From Whitmania pigra (Eukaryota > Annelida > Clitellata > Hirudinida > Haemopidae), in NCBI GenBank assembly GCA_021613335.1, contig JAJTWR010000278.1, positions 102,001-166,000 on the forward strand: a stretch of 64,000 bases of DNA. The letters are read 5' to 3'. The position numbers and the translations under genes are program-made. Positions 34,884 to 47,275 of the stretch are shown one piece after another. The notes below the pieces were generated by a model, which saw only the letters and a list, made by a program, of their open reading frames with translations, was not told the DNA's origin and made no database searches. Every line of letters starts with the position of its first letter. Positions within the stretch are counted from its first letter, which is position 1.

Positions 34884-35971
34884 GCCAGTAGCCGTAGCCA
34901 GAAAATGATTTCGGTGGGGAGTTCAAATTTTTTTTTTCCGATAAATAATTAAAGTCAAATTCAAAATAAATTTTATTATAATATAAGATTAAAGCGACGA
35001 AAACTTCTGGCAAATTTGTCCAAAACCTTTTTAGAATTTACTGAGATCTCTCTGTGAACACTGAGAAGAGGAAGTCCATAAAGCCTCACTTCTTTGGTGG
35101 AATTGCGAACATATGACTTGATTCCTTTCATTGAGAGGAAGGATCTTTTGGCAGTTGAGGTTGAGACGGGCAATGTCGCCAAAATTCGAAGGAGCACTTT
35201 AATATTGGGATAGAACGCACCATTACATGCCAGCAAAGAATCAATTGCCGAAGATGGTCTGTCCTCATAATTAGTTTCGTGCCACTTCATTTGCCACAAA
35301 GAAAACTCTGAATCTAAAAGATGTGCATCTGGTAGGAGTGTTTCATAAAATAGCCCACAATGTTTTATACATTTCTTAATGCGATTATTTTTCACTAAAA
35401 TGGCCTCATCTGTATCAGATAGGGCCTTCAAAATAAAACATCTTTTAGGCAAGACCATCTGTAGTAAAGATATCAAATCTGCATGATTGATGAATCTCTC
35501 TTCCAACTGGAAACACAAATTATCCAGAAAATTTTGATCTACATACTTTCCAATATCGTATTCATTAGTAGTTTGGGCTAAAGGCTGGTTTTCGTGAAGA
35601 ACTGCCACATCCATATCTTCGTTCGTACCTCTGATATCAGATTGGTCTTCGTAATTTACTCCTTGATTCACAGGTAATCTTGCAGTGGCATTTTTGAAAT
35701 ATTTCATTAAATTACTTCGTTTAGACATTTTTTCAAATAAAGTTGCGCATAAAACGAGTTATATCAAGAAGTCCCTGTATGAATAATCGAGAGATAATGA
35801 TGGCCTATTTTAATTCTTCAGGCATAGGCAATATTACCGATCGAGCAATAAAGAAGGCTTTAATATTTTATGATTATCATATATTATATATTATATAAAA
35901 AAAATTTTTGAAAAATATTCCGGGGGGGGGGGGGGTGGTTGAACCCGTAAACCCCCTAGCTACGGCCCTGA
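34884..35971 (-). mobile_element. second hAT element, internally deleted, apparent target duplication TATAAATA
   Basis: TATAAATA lies at 34876-34883 and again at about 35972-35979, outside imperfect inverted ends (GCCAGTAGCCGTAGCCAG on the left; CCCTAGCTACGGCCCTGA on the right). Inside is one minus-strand coding sequence. A run of about 14 G near 35923-35936 lies just inside the right end. Confidence 0.7.
34976..35728 (-). CDS. truncated hAT transposase, N-terminal tag joined to dimerisation domain (250 aa, open)
   Basis: An uninterrupted frame starts MSKRSNLMKYF, the N-terminal style of many hAT/ZMYM1-like proteins, then passes through an acidic stretch straight into the late catalytic/dimerisation region: FYPNIKVLLRILATLPVS, TSTAKRSFLSMKGIKSYV, then RLYGLPLLSVHREI. 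The zinc finger, DNA-binding and main catalytic parts are missing, yet the reading frame is intact. It would yield a protein able to dimerise but not cut. A simple internal deletion is the likeliest origin. Whether it is expressed is unknown. Confidence 0.78.
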   Translation of the reverse strand: MSKRSNLMKYFKNATARLPVNQGVNYEDQSDIRGTNEDMDVAVLHENQPLAQTTNEYDIGKYVDQNFLDNLCFQLEERFINHADLISLLQMVLPKRCFILKALSDTDEAILVKNNRIKKCIKHCGLFYETLLPDAHLLDSEFSLWQMKWHETNYEDRPSSAIDSLLACNGAFYPNIKVLLRILATLPVSTSTAKRSFLSMKGIKSYVRNSTKEVRLYGLPLLSVHREISVNSKKVLDKFARSFRRFNLIL

Positions 35972-35979
35972 TATAAATA

Positions 35980-38802
35980 ACATTTTGAAACAATGGAGAC
36001 CAATGGGTCACTAATGGGATAAAATTAATATTAATTAAGTAAACGCTACACGAATACATGAAGAATCTGGCCCAGTACCCAGTGGCGTTTAAAGGGGGTA
36101 CGAGGGTGCGACATTCCCGGGCATCCAATTATTATTGTTATTACTACCATTTTAGGGTAATGCAGGCAATATCTTAAGCTGCTGAATGAATTTTTATGAT
36201 AGATGGCAAGTTGATTATAAAGTTCTCGAAAAGCTTTTTTCGTGTCACAATCTGTCGACAAGTTTGAAATTGTAAATCTCTCAAAATAACGATTAATTAA
36301 TAAAGTTAGACTCAACAGAGAGCGTTTCTTTAGTCCAAACGATAAATTAGTTGTTTGTTAAGCTACAAAATGGACAGAATTTATGAACTTCTTAAAGTAT
36401 TGTTGATTTCAACTTAGAACTTAGAGCTATCACTGGCCCATGTAATATTTGCTTGGGACCGAGGCAAGCACTACAATTGTCATTAATTACTTAATAAGCA
36501 AAGACGTAATTAAATAATTGAAATTGACTCTTACGATTTGACAAATATGTGGGCACACATACACACATGCACACACGAGCTCTAACGGAAGATCCCAAAT
36601 TCTCGGGGCTTCATCACTTTCAGACGATTGTCTGACCCGGACAATCCCATAACTCACGCCAAGGACGCTTCCATAGTTAATACCGTCCTCCCTAACCACG
36701 TAACCATATGATGATGATGATGGTGGTGGTAGTGGTGATGGCGATGATGATGACAATGACGATGACGATGATGATTTTGACATTTGACGATGATAATGAT
36801 AAACTGATAGTAATGATAAAATAATTATTATAATATTATTTAAAATAATATTACCAGAACTATTATTCATCAGCATCTGCTTCATAGATATTCATTCGGC
36901 CCTCCAGCATATTAGCGATGAAATTGATCAGATCTCACAAGAGAGCAGACGCCATGTTGCCCTGGGCGGGAACACTTTCCATCACGAATTAAATTCTTTT
37001 TTTTATTTGAATTGCAAATAATTTACTTTTTAAATTCTGTGTTTACGATATTATTACATTTATTGCTTATCAATAAAGTATGAATTTTATAATATTGTAC
37101 AATTCGCAAAAACAATTGAATTTAAGACAAATGTAAGAATGTCAACAAAGTCATTAGTTTTTATTTGTAATGCCAAATAAATAAAATAAAATAATTCTAG
37201 CATTTCTGTATGTGCAAATTTTTAAACTAATGTTTCTGGTAATAAAAAGATAATCATCAACAAAATTAATAAATGTTATATTAATTGTAAAAATGCTTCA
37301 ATTACAATTTGTTTAAATTGTTGCAAATAAAACTACAAATGAAATAGTCTCAAAATAGAAATTTAAGATTGAATACTTTTAATTATTTCGTAAATAAGTT
37401 TATCTTTCTGCATATGAATGTCTTTTTAATTATAATTAATTATGCAACACCTACTTAGATAATAAAATATCAACAGCAACAACAACAATATTATTAATCA
37501 CAACAATAGCATGAATGTCAATAATAATGATTTAATTCAACTTAAGAATATTCATAATCAAGATGAGTTTAAGTTTATAAATATTTATATCCGCCAAATT
37601 AAGCAAGTTAAACATGGAAATTTTATTTTAAAATAATGATGATGACGTCAAAACCAACTATTTTCAAGTGACGTAATAATATAAGTATAACTTATACATC
37701 CGACAACAGACGAAATGATGTTGATGGTGATGATGATGATAATGATGACGACGACAGTAAGAAATGTAAACATTCGTAATGTAACTATATGTAATGTAAT
37801 ATGTAATCACCCACATAATGAATTCCTGAAAAGTGAACAATTGCAATTAGAAAAACCTTTGAAGCAATTGAACTAAAAATAACCTAAGGAATAAATTATC
37901 GACAACCACGCCATATAATCACATGTTCTTTTAATCACGTGTTTTTAGTAAAATTATGACGGCTGTGAATATTAAAAGTTGCTAACTGATTCATTATTTC
38001 CGAAACTATTAAAATTAATGATAATATTGAATAATTCACGTGTTATTATTATCCTTATTAATGCTATTGCTGTATTGTTGACGTTAAAAACATAATAAAT
38101 AATCCAAAATTAGCGACAAACATTTTAAAACTCATTTCAAAGATAAAACGTCTTTAATTCTGAAAATTAACATTATAATGATTGAATGATATAATAATAT
38201 ATGAAAGACATTAATAACGTTTGAATGATATTACTAATGTTCGAAATAAACACAAATATTTGAAAGATAAACTAATGCTTGAATTAATTTTTGTTGCAAA
38301 CCTTTAATAATTTCAGATGTTCGAAATTGAGCGATAAACTGGTCGTCGAAGTTTGATTACCTATAATGATGATGATTATTATTAATGCGATATTGATGAT
38401 GACGACTAGGACGATGGTGATGACGATGGCGATGATGGCAAGAGAACGACTTTGGAAATTCGTAATACTTGTCACTTGTCATCGGATGCAAAATATCGTC
38501 AACATCATTATAGGCTCGATCATCATCATCATCATCATCATCATTATATTCATCGGCGTTGTTATCATCGCCAGTGACCTTTGTCAGTCGGCATTGAGTA
38601 AGAGAAACACAATAATGAAATCACGACAGCAACGACGAAGTCAGAAACAGCTTCAGATAACTTATACTCTACAGTTGAGAAGTCAATCAACATCCGCGCT
38701 TTGGGGTTCTTTACAATTTCTAGCGGCAACGACGACGGCGACGATCACCATCACCATCACCATCATCACCATTACATAGTCGACATCATCGCATCATCAT
38801 CA
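35980..38802. other. intergenic; possible third hAT end and GAT-rich tracts
   Basis: No host exon is supported. At about 36078-36125 the sequence AGTGGCGTTTAAAGGGGGTACGAGG... resembles a hAT-type terminus, but no partner end was found. GAT/CAT trinucleotide tracts occur at 36708-36800, 37710-37760, 38365-38435 and 38518-38545; open frames through them are low-complexity. The frame 36487-36885 (minus) has some ordinary composition but no recognised domain. Confidence 0.35.
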
Positions 38803-40768
38803 TCAGATGCACGAGTTCGATGTCAATCGGAGATCCTTGTCTGAAGCTTTGCTTCTGAGTGACGACATGAAGGTGTGTTGTTGTTGTTGCTGAGGTGGTT
38901 GTAGATGGTGTTGATGGGTGCTGCTGTGATCTTGGGACCCGACGAACCATCCTCCTCCTCCACCTGCCCTGTCGCCATGGTAACTGCTGGCGTCGTCCAT
39001 TTCGGTTCTCCAGAGCCGGCATCTGAATATGCTGGAAAGAGCTGCCCTGTCGTTGTTTTCGGAGAAGTAGAAAGTAAAGGCATGCCTATTCAATCAACCA
39101 ATCAATGACCAACAATTCAATCAATCCATCAATCAATCAATCAATCAAATGTTCAATCAAGCGCACCTGAACTTGCGACCCGTGAATGCGAATAGGAAGA
39201 AGTTGCAAGCAAAGTGGGACAGACTGAACTCATAGACGATAGTCCTGACGTACATGTAGGTGATGAGTCTTTGCCAGGTCGGGTCGTTTCTTATCAATTG
39301 GTGACTGGTGTTCGTGAGCTCCCCGTACGGGAATCTGTTTTCCACTGAATAGATGATGGCCGGTGGCAAAGTGGTGAAAATGACGTAGAAGGAGACAGAC
39401 AAGAGCATCACGTTTGTAGCGGCTGCCGACCCTGCCGATGAGGATGCGCTGTTCGAGTTGCAGCTGCTGGTGTAGCCTCCGCTACCGCTTCCGTTACCAT
39501 GGCTTCTGAGAGCGTTGCTGCTACCCGTCCCGCGGTTCCCGCCGCTGCCGGACGGTCGAACGAGAAGATGTTGCTGCTGTTGTTGCTGGCGATGGGCGTG
39601 ACCGTTCTGGTTGATGGCCGGCTGACTTTGGTTCGTCTTGCGACGACAGTTTGCGGCGCTCAGGACCAGCGACAGTCGCGACAATCCCGGCTGAGCGTTG
39701 TGCTGGGAGCTCTGGAGGGCTTGGCAGGAAAGTGAGGGTTTGGTCGCGTTTAAGCTGGCTGTTGGTCTGCCAGAGATTTTCCAGATTTCGTGGATGACGA
39801 GGATGTTGAGGAAAGTGTTGAGGGAGGGGATGAAGAGGAATATGATGCTCTCGCTGATCGTGGTCCACTTGAGCCACAAGGAGGTGCCGTTGCTTTCGTC
39901 CATGAGTTCCTCTCTGACCTCACAAAGCTGTGATGATGATGAGGATGATTGTAACGAGGACTATAACGATGTCTGTGATAATGATGATGATGATGATGAT
40001 GATGAGAATAGTAGGGGTTAGACCTAAACTAAATGATTAGACTTGTGACAATTGGTCATTGTGAATAATGTAAATCACTGTGAATGGTAGAGTGTGACTA
40101 CGATGTCCTGACTAAAGAAACCGAGTATAACGAAGGGTAAGCGATCGAACAACCTTTGAAGCAACCAGTAATCAACCTACCCCAGACTTGGTGTTGTATG
40201 TCCACAGGTAGCCCTGAACTGAGCTGAAAGCCAGTCCGACCAGCACATTCAGAGCGACCATTTTGACCGCCGTGCTTGTAGTACAGAAACGATACTTTTT
40301 GAATGGGTAGCAGATGGCAATGAACCTATCAAAAGTAAAGCTGAGCACGAGAAAAGGGCTCAAGTATTGGACCGCCAAATACAAAACCCCGTACAACTGG
40401 CACACCACAGGCACGTCAAGAACTCCTAGGTACCAGGCATAATGCAGCTCTTGTGGCAGATGCAGAAGCAAACATAGATTGTCATTGATGGACAGGGTCG
40501 AGAGATAAATTGCTGACGAGCTGTTTTTTCTCATCCTCGGTTTCAACCAAACCACTGCCGATATAGTGTTCCCTACGAGTCCTATGATGTACCAGAAGGG
40601 GGTGACAGCCCGGTCAATTAAAAGACCGTAGTAGAAGTGAACCTTCATCACTTCTTCCACTGTGAAGTTGCGCAGAATCTCGGATTCGTTGTAGCCTGAC
40701 AGTGGGACAATAGTGGTGGACAGGTTGCTGGTGGTAGGAGACGTTACGTTGAACGAGTGTGAATCCAT
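38803..40768 (-). CDS. class A (rhodopsin-type) G-protein-coupled receptor, orphan peptide-receptor-like, three exons
   Basis: Exons 40181-40768 (ATG at 40768; an upstream in-frame ATG at 40819 is possible), 39167-39927 and 38803-39046 join in phase, about 530 residues. The N-terminus has several Asn-glycosylation sites. TM1 is FWYIIGLVGNTISAVVWL (GN motif), TM2 around LSINDNLCLLLHLP (Asp replaced by Asn-Asp), and TM3 ends with SFTFDRFIAICYPF, so DRY reads DRF. ECL2 supplies a Cys (LCEVREEL). TM5 is SIIFLFIPSLNTFLNILVI, followed by a very long third loop with poly-Gln and Gly/Ser/Asn-rich stretches. TM6 is NVMLLSVSFYVIFTTLPPAI; TM7 has SHFACNFFLFAFTG in place of NPxxY. Helix 8 and a His/Gln-rich tail fill the last exon. 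It most resembles lophotrochozoan orphan neuropeptide receptors (FMRFamide/TRH-receptor-like); no ligand can be assigned. Confidence 0.85.
39937..40010 (+). repeat. (GAT)n tracts in GPCR intron 1
   Basis: GATGATGATGAGGATGAT and a later GATGATGATGATGATGATGAT run lie between the first two GPCR exons; simple sequence, non-coding. Confidence 0.85.
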
Positions 40769-41819
40769 GTTAATGGAGTATCGAATCGAGAGATATATCG
40801 ATGACGATGGATATATCAATGATATATATCAGTGGATATATATGGATATATTATCAAACAAGGATGCGATTATGGGTGCTCTGATAATAGGTGCAATGAG
40901 TACTTTGATTGTGTAGATATTGCTGGATATATTAACACAGACATTAAGGAGTTAATGTGTTAGAAATGCATAAATATTGATTTTGTGAAAAGATAATAAA
41001 ATGAAATAAAAAAATATATAATTTAAATAAAGTAAAAAATAAAATATTTTACGACCCACCAGAAGCACAGTTGCCATCTTGATTTTGTAACGAAGCAAAA
41101 CAATAAATAAGTTTAACGACCTTATAAAAAATAAACCTTGATGATGATGATGCAGATGAAGACGTTTGTGATGACGATAATGATGATGATTATGATGATG
41201 TCAGGTCTAGAAAATGTTTGGTTTCATTTTGAAAACAGAAGCTTAAGCAGAAAACAAATTCAAGAATTTCAAATTAACAAATTTCCTTCCAATCAAAAAA
41301 AAAATAAAAACGTTGGAATTACTTCATGACATCACGTGAACAATAATTCTTGTTTATTTCCTTAATAAATACGACATAAAGTTGTTTTAAAATTAATTTT
41401 TAATGCTTCTTTATGTTATCGAAGATTATTCACAAATAAAATTAGGAATTAAATTTTATTAAATTTCGAAAAATCAAAAATAAAAAAAGAAGACAAATTA
41501 AAGTTAAATGATGGAATATTAGTATTACGGACAAATCGTTTATTATTATTGTCAATGTTTAATATATATCTAAAAAATATTCGTAATAAACAAGCAAACT
41601 AAATTATCTCCTTTTTTGTAAATAAAATATTGGATATAAGATCATCGAATAAAGGTTATTATAAATAATAAGTAATAACGATGTTAATAGTGATGATGAT
41701 GTGACGATAATTGTGTTGTTTTTAGCTGCTAACTATATTGGTGCTAACAACTCGAATTACAAAGATTTACAATTGAAAGGACTGAGCGCGATGATGCCGA
41801 TGCTATTGTTGCTGCTTAT

Positions 41820-41820
41820 G

Positions 41821-41869
<49 letters not shown>

Positions 41870-41925
41870 GTATGTTGATGATGATGATGATGATGAGTAT
41901 GTTGATGATGATGATGATGATAGAG
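41820..41925 (+). repeat. (GAT)n microsatellite with GTATGTTGAT interruptions
   Basis: GAT array broken twice by the same GAGTATGTTGATG segment, which suggests unequal exchange within the array. Confidence 0.92.
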
Positions 41926-42894
41926 CTGTGGACTCTGAGAATAACTTTGATGTCCTTATATTTTGAGACAGATAGATCGATGGCTTTAAAGAATTGATCT
42001 GCAATTAAAATATTAAAATCAATTATTTGAATTTAATAAAAATATTAATTCTATATTATTATATATAATTATAAATTATTTGAATTTAATATTTAATTCA
42101 ATTTATGTGCTCATTAAATACTTATGTCATTTGAATTTTTATCAACAAATGTAAATCGGCTACAGAGTGATCAGTTGGAAAGTGAAATTCCAAAATTAAA
42201 GACAACTGCCATTAAAAAAGGAAAATATTAAGCAGTCTGAAAATATTATTATAATTGTTCTAAACATATTTAATTAAATGTATTCAAAGGAAAATATTAA
42301 GCAGTTGTTCTTTACATATTTAGTTAAATGTATTCTTTCAACATGATGTTTTTGTCTATTTCATTATTCATTACTTCTACATTTTTTTACATTTCAACTA
42401 TCATTCAACTTAAAGGAACAATTTTAATGAAAATTGAATATATTAATCTGATGAATTGCTAGAAATTAGATTTTGATGCATGTTCAAAGTCGTTGTCGTC
42501 GTCAGTCATCGTCATCGTCATCGTCATCATCATCATCATCATCATCATCATAATCATCATCAATATCATTATCGTTATCATTATTATTATTCATATTAAT
42601 ATTTATTATTATTATTAGCTATTTTAATCCTTAAAGTCAACCAGAGGTCATATATATAGTTCACGTTACATGGTAATAATGGTAATGATGCTGCTGCTGC
42701 TGAGGATGACGACGACGACGATGATGATTATGATGATGATGCCCAGTTATCAGGGTCATCGATGATTTCATCTGATCCTCAAACGCAATCGTTCAAATCC
42801 TATTGGCGCCAAAATCTCCAGAATCGTGCTTAAACGTCTGCGAGATGTTCGAAGGGGGTTTCAAAATCTTTTAAAAATAATTGCGTTATAATCA

Positions 42895-43056
42895 TTATAT
42901 TATATTATATTATATTATATTATATTATATATATTATATTATATTATATTATATTATTATATTATATTATATTATATTATATTATATTATTATTATATTA
43001 TATTATATTATATTATATTATATTATATTATATTATATTATATTATTATATTATAT
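42895..43056 (+). repeat. (TTATA)n pentanucleotide array
   Basis: About 30 copies of ATTAT/TTATA with a few TATTATTA slips over 160 bp. Confidence 0.95.
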
Positions 43057-44422
43057 TGCCATTTATTTATTGCGATGCAATTATCTATGTATTGGGTTTC
43101 ATATTTGATTATGTTTAATATTTACGAATATAATAAATTTTAAAATATGAATGTTATAATTGTTTATAATTATGTTATAATATAGTTTATCTGTTTTATA
43201 TTTTGCGCATTTAAGCATCATTATCAATTATAATTTAGAGATAAATTATGTAATTACTTCTTAAATTACGTGTTCAGTAAAATTCCTGTAGAGCGTGACC
43301 ACTAAAAGTTGACTTTTAAAAGAAACGGACAACATTGTTTGGAAGAGAAATATTTTCCTCTTTAATTTAAAAGTTTCTGTTTGTAGTTTCTGAAGAGAGG
43401 TCAACTCAAAGGAATGAAAAACGAAGCGGAATTGAGATAGCTTTTTAAGTCGTTATTTCGTTCATTTTTAATAGGCATTTGTAGCTGGTTTTAAAAAGAA
43501 ATGACATTAATAAACAAGGTTAACAAATTAAATTCCAATTACCGATTCCAGAATCATCTGGCCCTCGACCATTAAAAGATTTGGCAATTCACTGGTTGAA
43601 ACTGATTACTGAATGACTCAATAAAATTCTAACCTGCAAAATTCGATGTTAATACTAGAAAGGCTTGTTTTGTCGTTATTTTTAGGTAAATGTTTGACTT
43701 CTATGTTGATGATCAATAGTCATTCATCAAACATTCATTGTATATTCATTAGGAAAACAAAGCGTATTATCAGAAAAGATCGTTTGAGGTTCATTAAATA
43801 ACTCATCTTATCCATCGTCGTCGTCGTCGCCATCATCATCATCACCGTCATCGTCATCGTCAACATCATTACTGATACTACCCTGACAAAAAGGGAAATA
43901 AACATGCTTGGCAACAGAATCACTAGGATATGATTTCATAAAAAATATGAAATTTCATCTTCAAGAATCCAAACAAGCGTGTCAACAATTTTCGGCTCAT
44001 TGTCAACATTCGTAACGTTTCCCAGAAATTATTGTCGTTATGTCATTTCTATAATAAAGTTTGGCATGGATAAATTGATAAATTTTCTAAGTATATGCGT
44101 TTATTTAGAATGAGAATTTTAATTTTACTAAAACAATCGTCTTAAAAATTGACAACATTAATCAAACGCTGTTTTTCCTAAAATATTGAGCAAAATTTTA
44201 ACTTGCATTTTCTCTAAGTTGGTGTTTAATCGATGAAACAATTGTTCAAAACCTCGGATGATTGATTCACTCTTTCTGACTCATTTTCAACTACACAGGT
44301 GAATCTCCTCTTTCTAACTTTTAAACAACATCTTCCCGCAATGGTTGTGGTTGTTGGTGTACCATTTTTAAAACTAGTTTTACAAATATGTAACAGATAT
44401 AACAACAACTTTGTTACAAATA

Positions 44423-45455
44423 CTGTCGAACCCGGTTATGTAGCGATAACCGAAAATTAATATGGCGGCAATATATTAATTAATATATTAAGATGATCTT
44501 GAAATTAATAATGTGCATTAAAAGTGAGCATTACGTATTTGTGGTGGATTTTTTAACACAACAGCAATTGAAATTTGATACACACTCAATGTGTGTTCAA
44601 TATGTGTCATGTGTGTCCAAAATTGTGTTCAACCATGAATTCACTGGCTCTTGAAGAACTGCAGCGCTCTCACACAAATTGCTTTGAAGACAATATTTGT
44701 GTCTCTTTTTTAAAACGATCCAGCAACCCATGACTTGCTTTAAAGTCAGGACGTCCTAGCTTGAAGGATGTCAGCCCTCTCCATTGGCAAAGGACCATTG
44801 ACTGGAAGTTTTGTTGCACGCGAATTTGTGAGCCATTGAAGCACTGCTTCGTCAACACCTTTGTTCCCATCCATTCTACGTTTTTTTTCTTGCCAAATCA
44901 AAGACTTCTCGTACATTTGTTTTATCAGGTCGGCCTTCTTCTATCAGTCTGAAATGGTGTTTGTTGGAATGCCATGCTGACGATTAAGGTTTGCCAGTGT
45001 TGTTCCATTTTCTAGCTGTTATATGAATTCATACTTTTTGTCTATTGACTGAAAAGTCCAGTTTTCTCATAACACTTTCAGACATTCTTAGAACAAACAA
45101 ATAAACAGAATAGCTACAGCGTGTTACCCTTCAGACAAAATTAACAAGAGTGAATTAAGTTTGGCATCATAAAAGAATCAACCTAACCGATAAGAAAAAT
45201 GCTATGACAAATATGGGAATTTAGCGGTTCCACTTCAAAGTCGGCGATTAGTCAAAGTGATCGAGTTAACCGATGTAACGTGGCGAATTCGGCCCTCTGT
45301 TGTGCTTGAGATATTGGGGTTTGGAGACATAAAACAATGGAGATAATCGCTGAGAAAATGATGTCAAAGAGGGAATTTGGCCTTTTTATGGCTTTGGGAA
45401 TTTCCACTTCAGAAACGTCGGCTTAATAGGGTTGGCGAGTTAACCGAGGTTGAGG
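44423..45455 (-). mobile_element. Tigger/pogo-type element, copy 3, near full ends
   Basis: TA dinucleotides flank inverted ends (CTGTCGAACCCGGTTATGT at the left; reverse of the right end CCTCAACCTCGGTTAACTCG). Minus-strand coding at about 44640-45060 reads DKKYEFI, LENGTTLANLNRQHGIP, then WQEKKRRMDGNKGVDEAVLQ, WLTNSRATKLPVNGPL and, after stops, KSWVAGSF. This is the CENP-B-like N-terminal DNA-binding region of Tigger transposases. The DDE catalytic part is deleted and stops interrupt the frame. The 5' non-coding part matches copy 2 (30332-30540) in detail. Confidence 0.78.
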
Positions 45456-45457
45456 TA

Positions 45458-46724
45458 ACATTTTTATTTATACACTTTTACAACGACAAGATAACTCAAA
45501 TTATAATTAAAGCGATTAATCAAATCGATAGCCGTCTTTTTTAAAAATATATAATGGCTGTAATAAGTAACTTAGTGTGATTAAAATATACATTAATTAT
45601 ATTCACAAAGTTATAGAAATTTATAAATTATATTAACAAATTTAAATAAATGTTGATAAATTCACTGGGTTAAATATATTTATAAATAGTATAATTAATA
45701 TTTAATTACGCTTTTAAAATTCCTTTTGTCAATATCTTATGTTTCATCTTGCGTTGAACGTTGGATCACGTTACAAACCTTCATCAACCAAGAAAGAAAA
45801 CCAACTTTGTTTATCAACCGAACAACAATTTTACACAAATGAATTTATTAATAAAAATATAGGAAATAAGACGTCAATATTCATTTTCTATGATTAACCT
45901 AACGAATAAACTAACATTTATCGACAATAATCAAATAAAAAGCACTGTTTTTAGATCATTAGATATTGTTTTTAAGGAAGGAATTCTGCTCAATAAGGAA
46001 GAGTTATGAACAAACTACTTTGTACCGAAGGTTTGAGCGGAATATGCTAAGTTACGATAAGGAAAGTGCGCCAGGTAATGAAAGGGTGTAACAGATTAAT
46101 CAACGGGAACCCTTAAACATGTTTTGATGATGACGATGACAATAATAATAATAGTTATGAATATTATTATGACAATAATAATAATAAAAATTGATTATTT
46201 ATTAATTTATTTTATTAATAATTATTATTATAATAATAATAAACAATAAATATTTTATAATTATTATTATTAATATTTAATATTATTAATATTTAATAGT
46301 ATTATTTAATAATATTATTAATATTTAATGATTATAATTAATCATTATTAATATTATTATTATTATTATTTCTTTAAATATTTACGTAACTGGCCATTCA
46401 AACAGACATTCGCGTTTCTCTCATTCATCAGCATTTATTCAAACATCTATTCATCCAACTATCCATCCATCCATCCATCCATCCATCCATCCAGCCTGCC
46501 AGCCAGCCAGCCATTTAGGCAAAATAGTGGGAGGGCGTAAAAGACAGTTTTTCCCAATTCAAAAAAAAATGTTTACTTAATATTTTGTCGATATTTACTG
46601 CTCGCTAACAGAACCTATTATGACCAACTCAAAAACACTGATAAAATTTAATTGAGCAAAAGTCATGGTACATTAAAATAAGCAATGTCTTCCGAATAAT
46701 AAACATAAAATCTATCTTTTATAC
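45458..46724. other. non-genic, AT-rich
   Basis: No exon supported. Holds TAA/ATT-rich sequence at 46138-46372, including imperfect inverted TTATTAATATT motifs able to fold back, and a CCAT/CCAG tract at about 46455-46515. Confidence 0.4.
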
Positions 46725-47275
46725 AACAACCTTCGACCCGCGGGCCACATCAGGCTCTCGACCAGCCGTCAAGTGGCTGACAAGAAAAGGAACAAATAGG
46801 TCATTCAGTCAATTTTCGTAAGGTTGTGGAGGAGGAAGCACAGAGACGTACATCTCTAAATTTAAAAAATGCTTTCTAACCGGACTAACAAACAGCCGAG
46901 TTACTGACTAGTCCCATGGCGTGACATCTATGTTTCACCAATCATCTGAGAGGTCGCCGTGATAAACCTCGACTCACTGGACCTCCACAATCTCTGCCAT
47001 TTTAATATTCGATTATTTTCCATCATTATGCAAACTAGGAACAGTCTGATATTTCCCAGCTTGTGGCAGACATGCAGCTTCGGCTGCCACGTTGTGTAAA
47101 CTTAAAACTGTCAAGATTTACTTGGACATCTAGTTCACAACGTTGTCTTTATTCTTCTGTGCATGTGTCATCTTGTTTGCGAAGTTTTGATGTTAATGAA
47201 GTATGAAATTTGGAATTTATTTTACATGGTCTCTGTTTCTGGCCCTCGGCCAAAAAAAGTTGTGCATCACTGATT
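46725..47275. repeat. possible hAT-type relic (CCCGCGGGCCACA end)
   Basis: The left edge CAACCTTCGACCCGCGGGCC and the right edge GGCCCTCGGCCAAAAAAAGTTGTGCATCACTG resemble the two ends of hAT elements of the ZBED/GTF2IRD2-like type, whose termini carry 'tgcggcccgcgggcca'. Internal sequence has stops in all frames. Target duplication was not found, so this rests on terminus similarity only. Confidence 0.4.

Larger units (their letters stand above)
40820..44422. other. non-genic, microsatellite-rich
   Basis: AT-rich DNA with (GAT)n tracts at 41140-41200, 41820-41925, 42480-42560 (as CAT/CGT) and 42700-42740, a TTATA array at 42895-43056 and a GTC/CAT tract at 43810-43870. A perfect repeat of about 30 bp with AAAGGAAAATATTAAGCAGT lies at 42217-42236 and 42288-42307. 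No exon is supported. Confidence 0.4.

Noticed and set aside
36487..36885. Minus-strand frame of 132 codons with Ser/Pro-rich part
   Set aside because: The Ser-rich half is a translated GAT/CAT microsatellite; the remainder has no recognised domain or splice partner.
38905..40021. Plus-strand frames opposite the GPCR exons
   Set aside because: Antisense to exons that carry all seven membrane helices and consistent splice phases on the minus strand.
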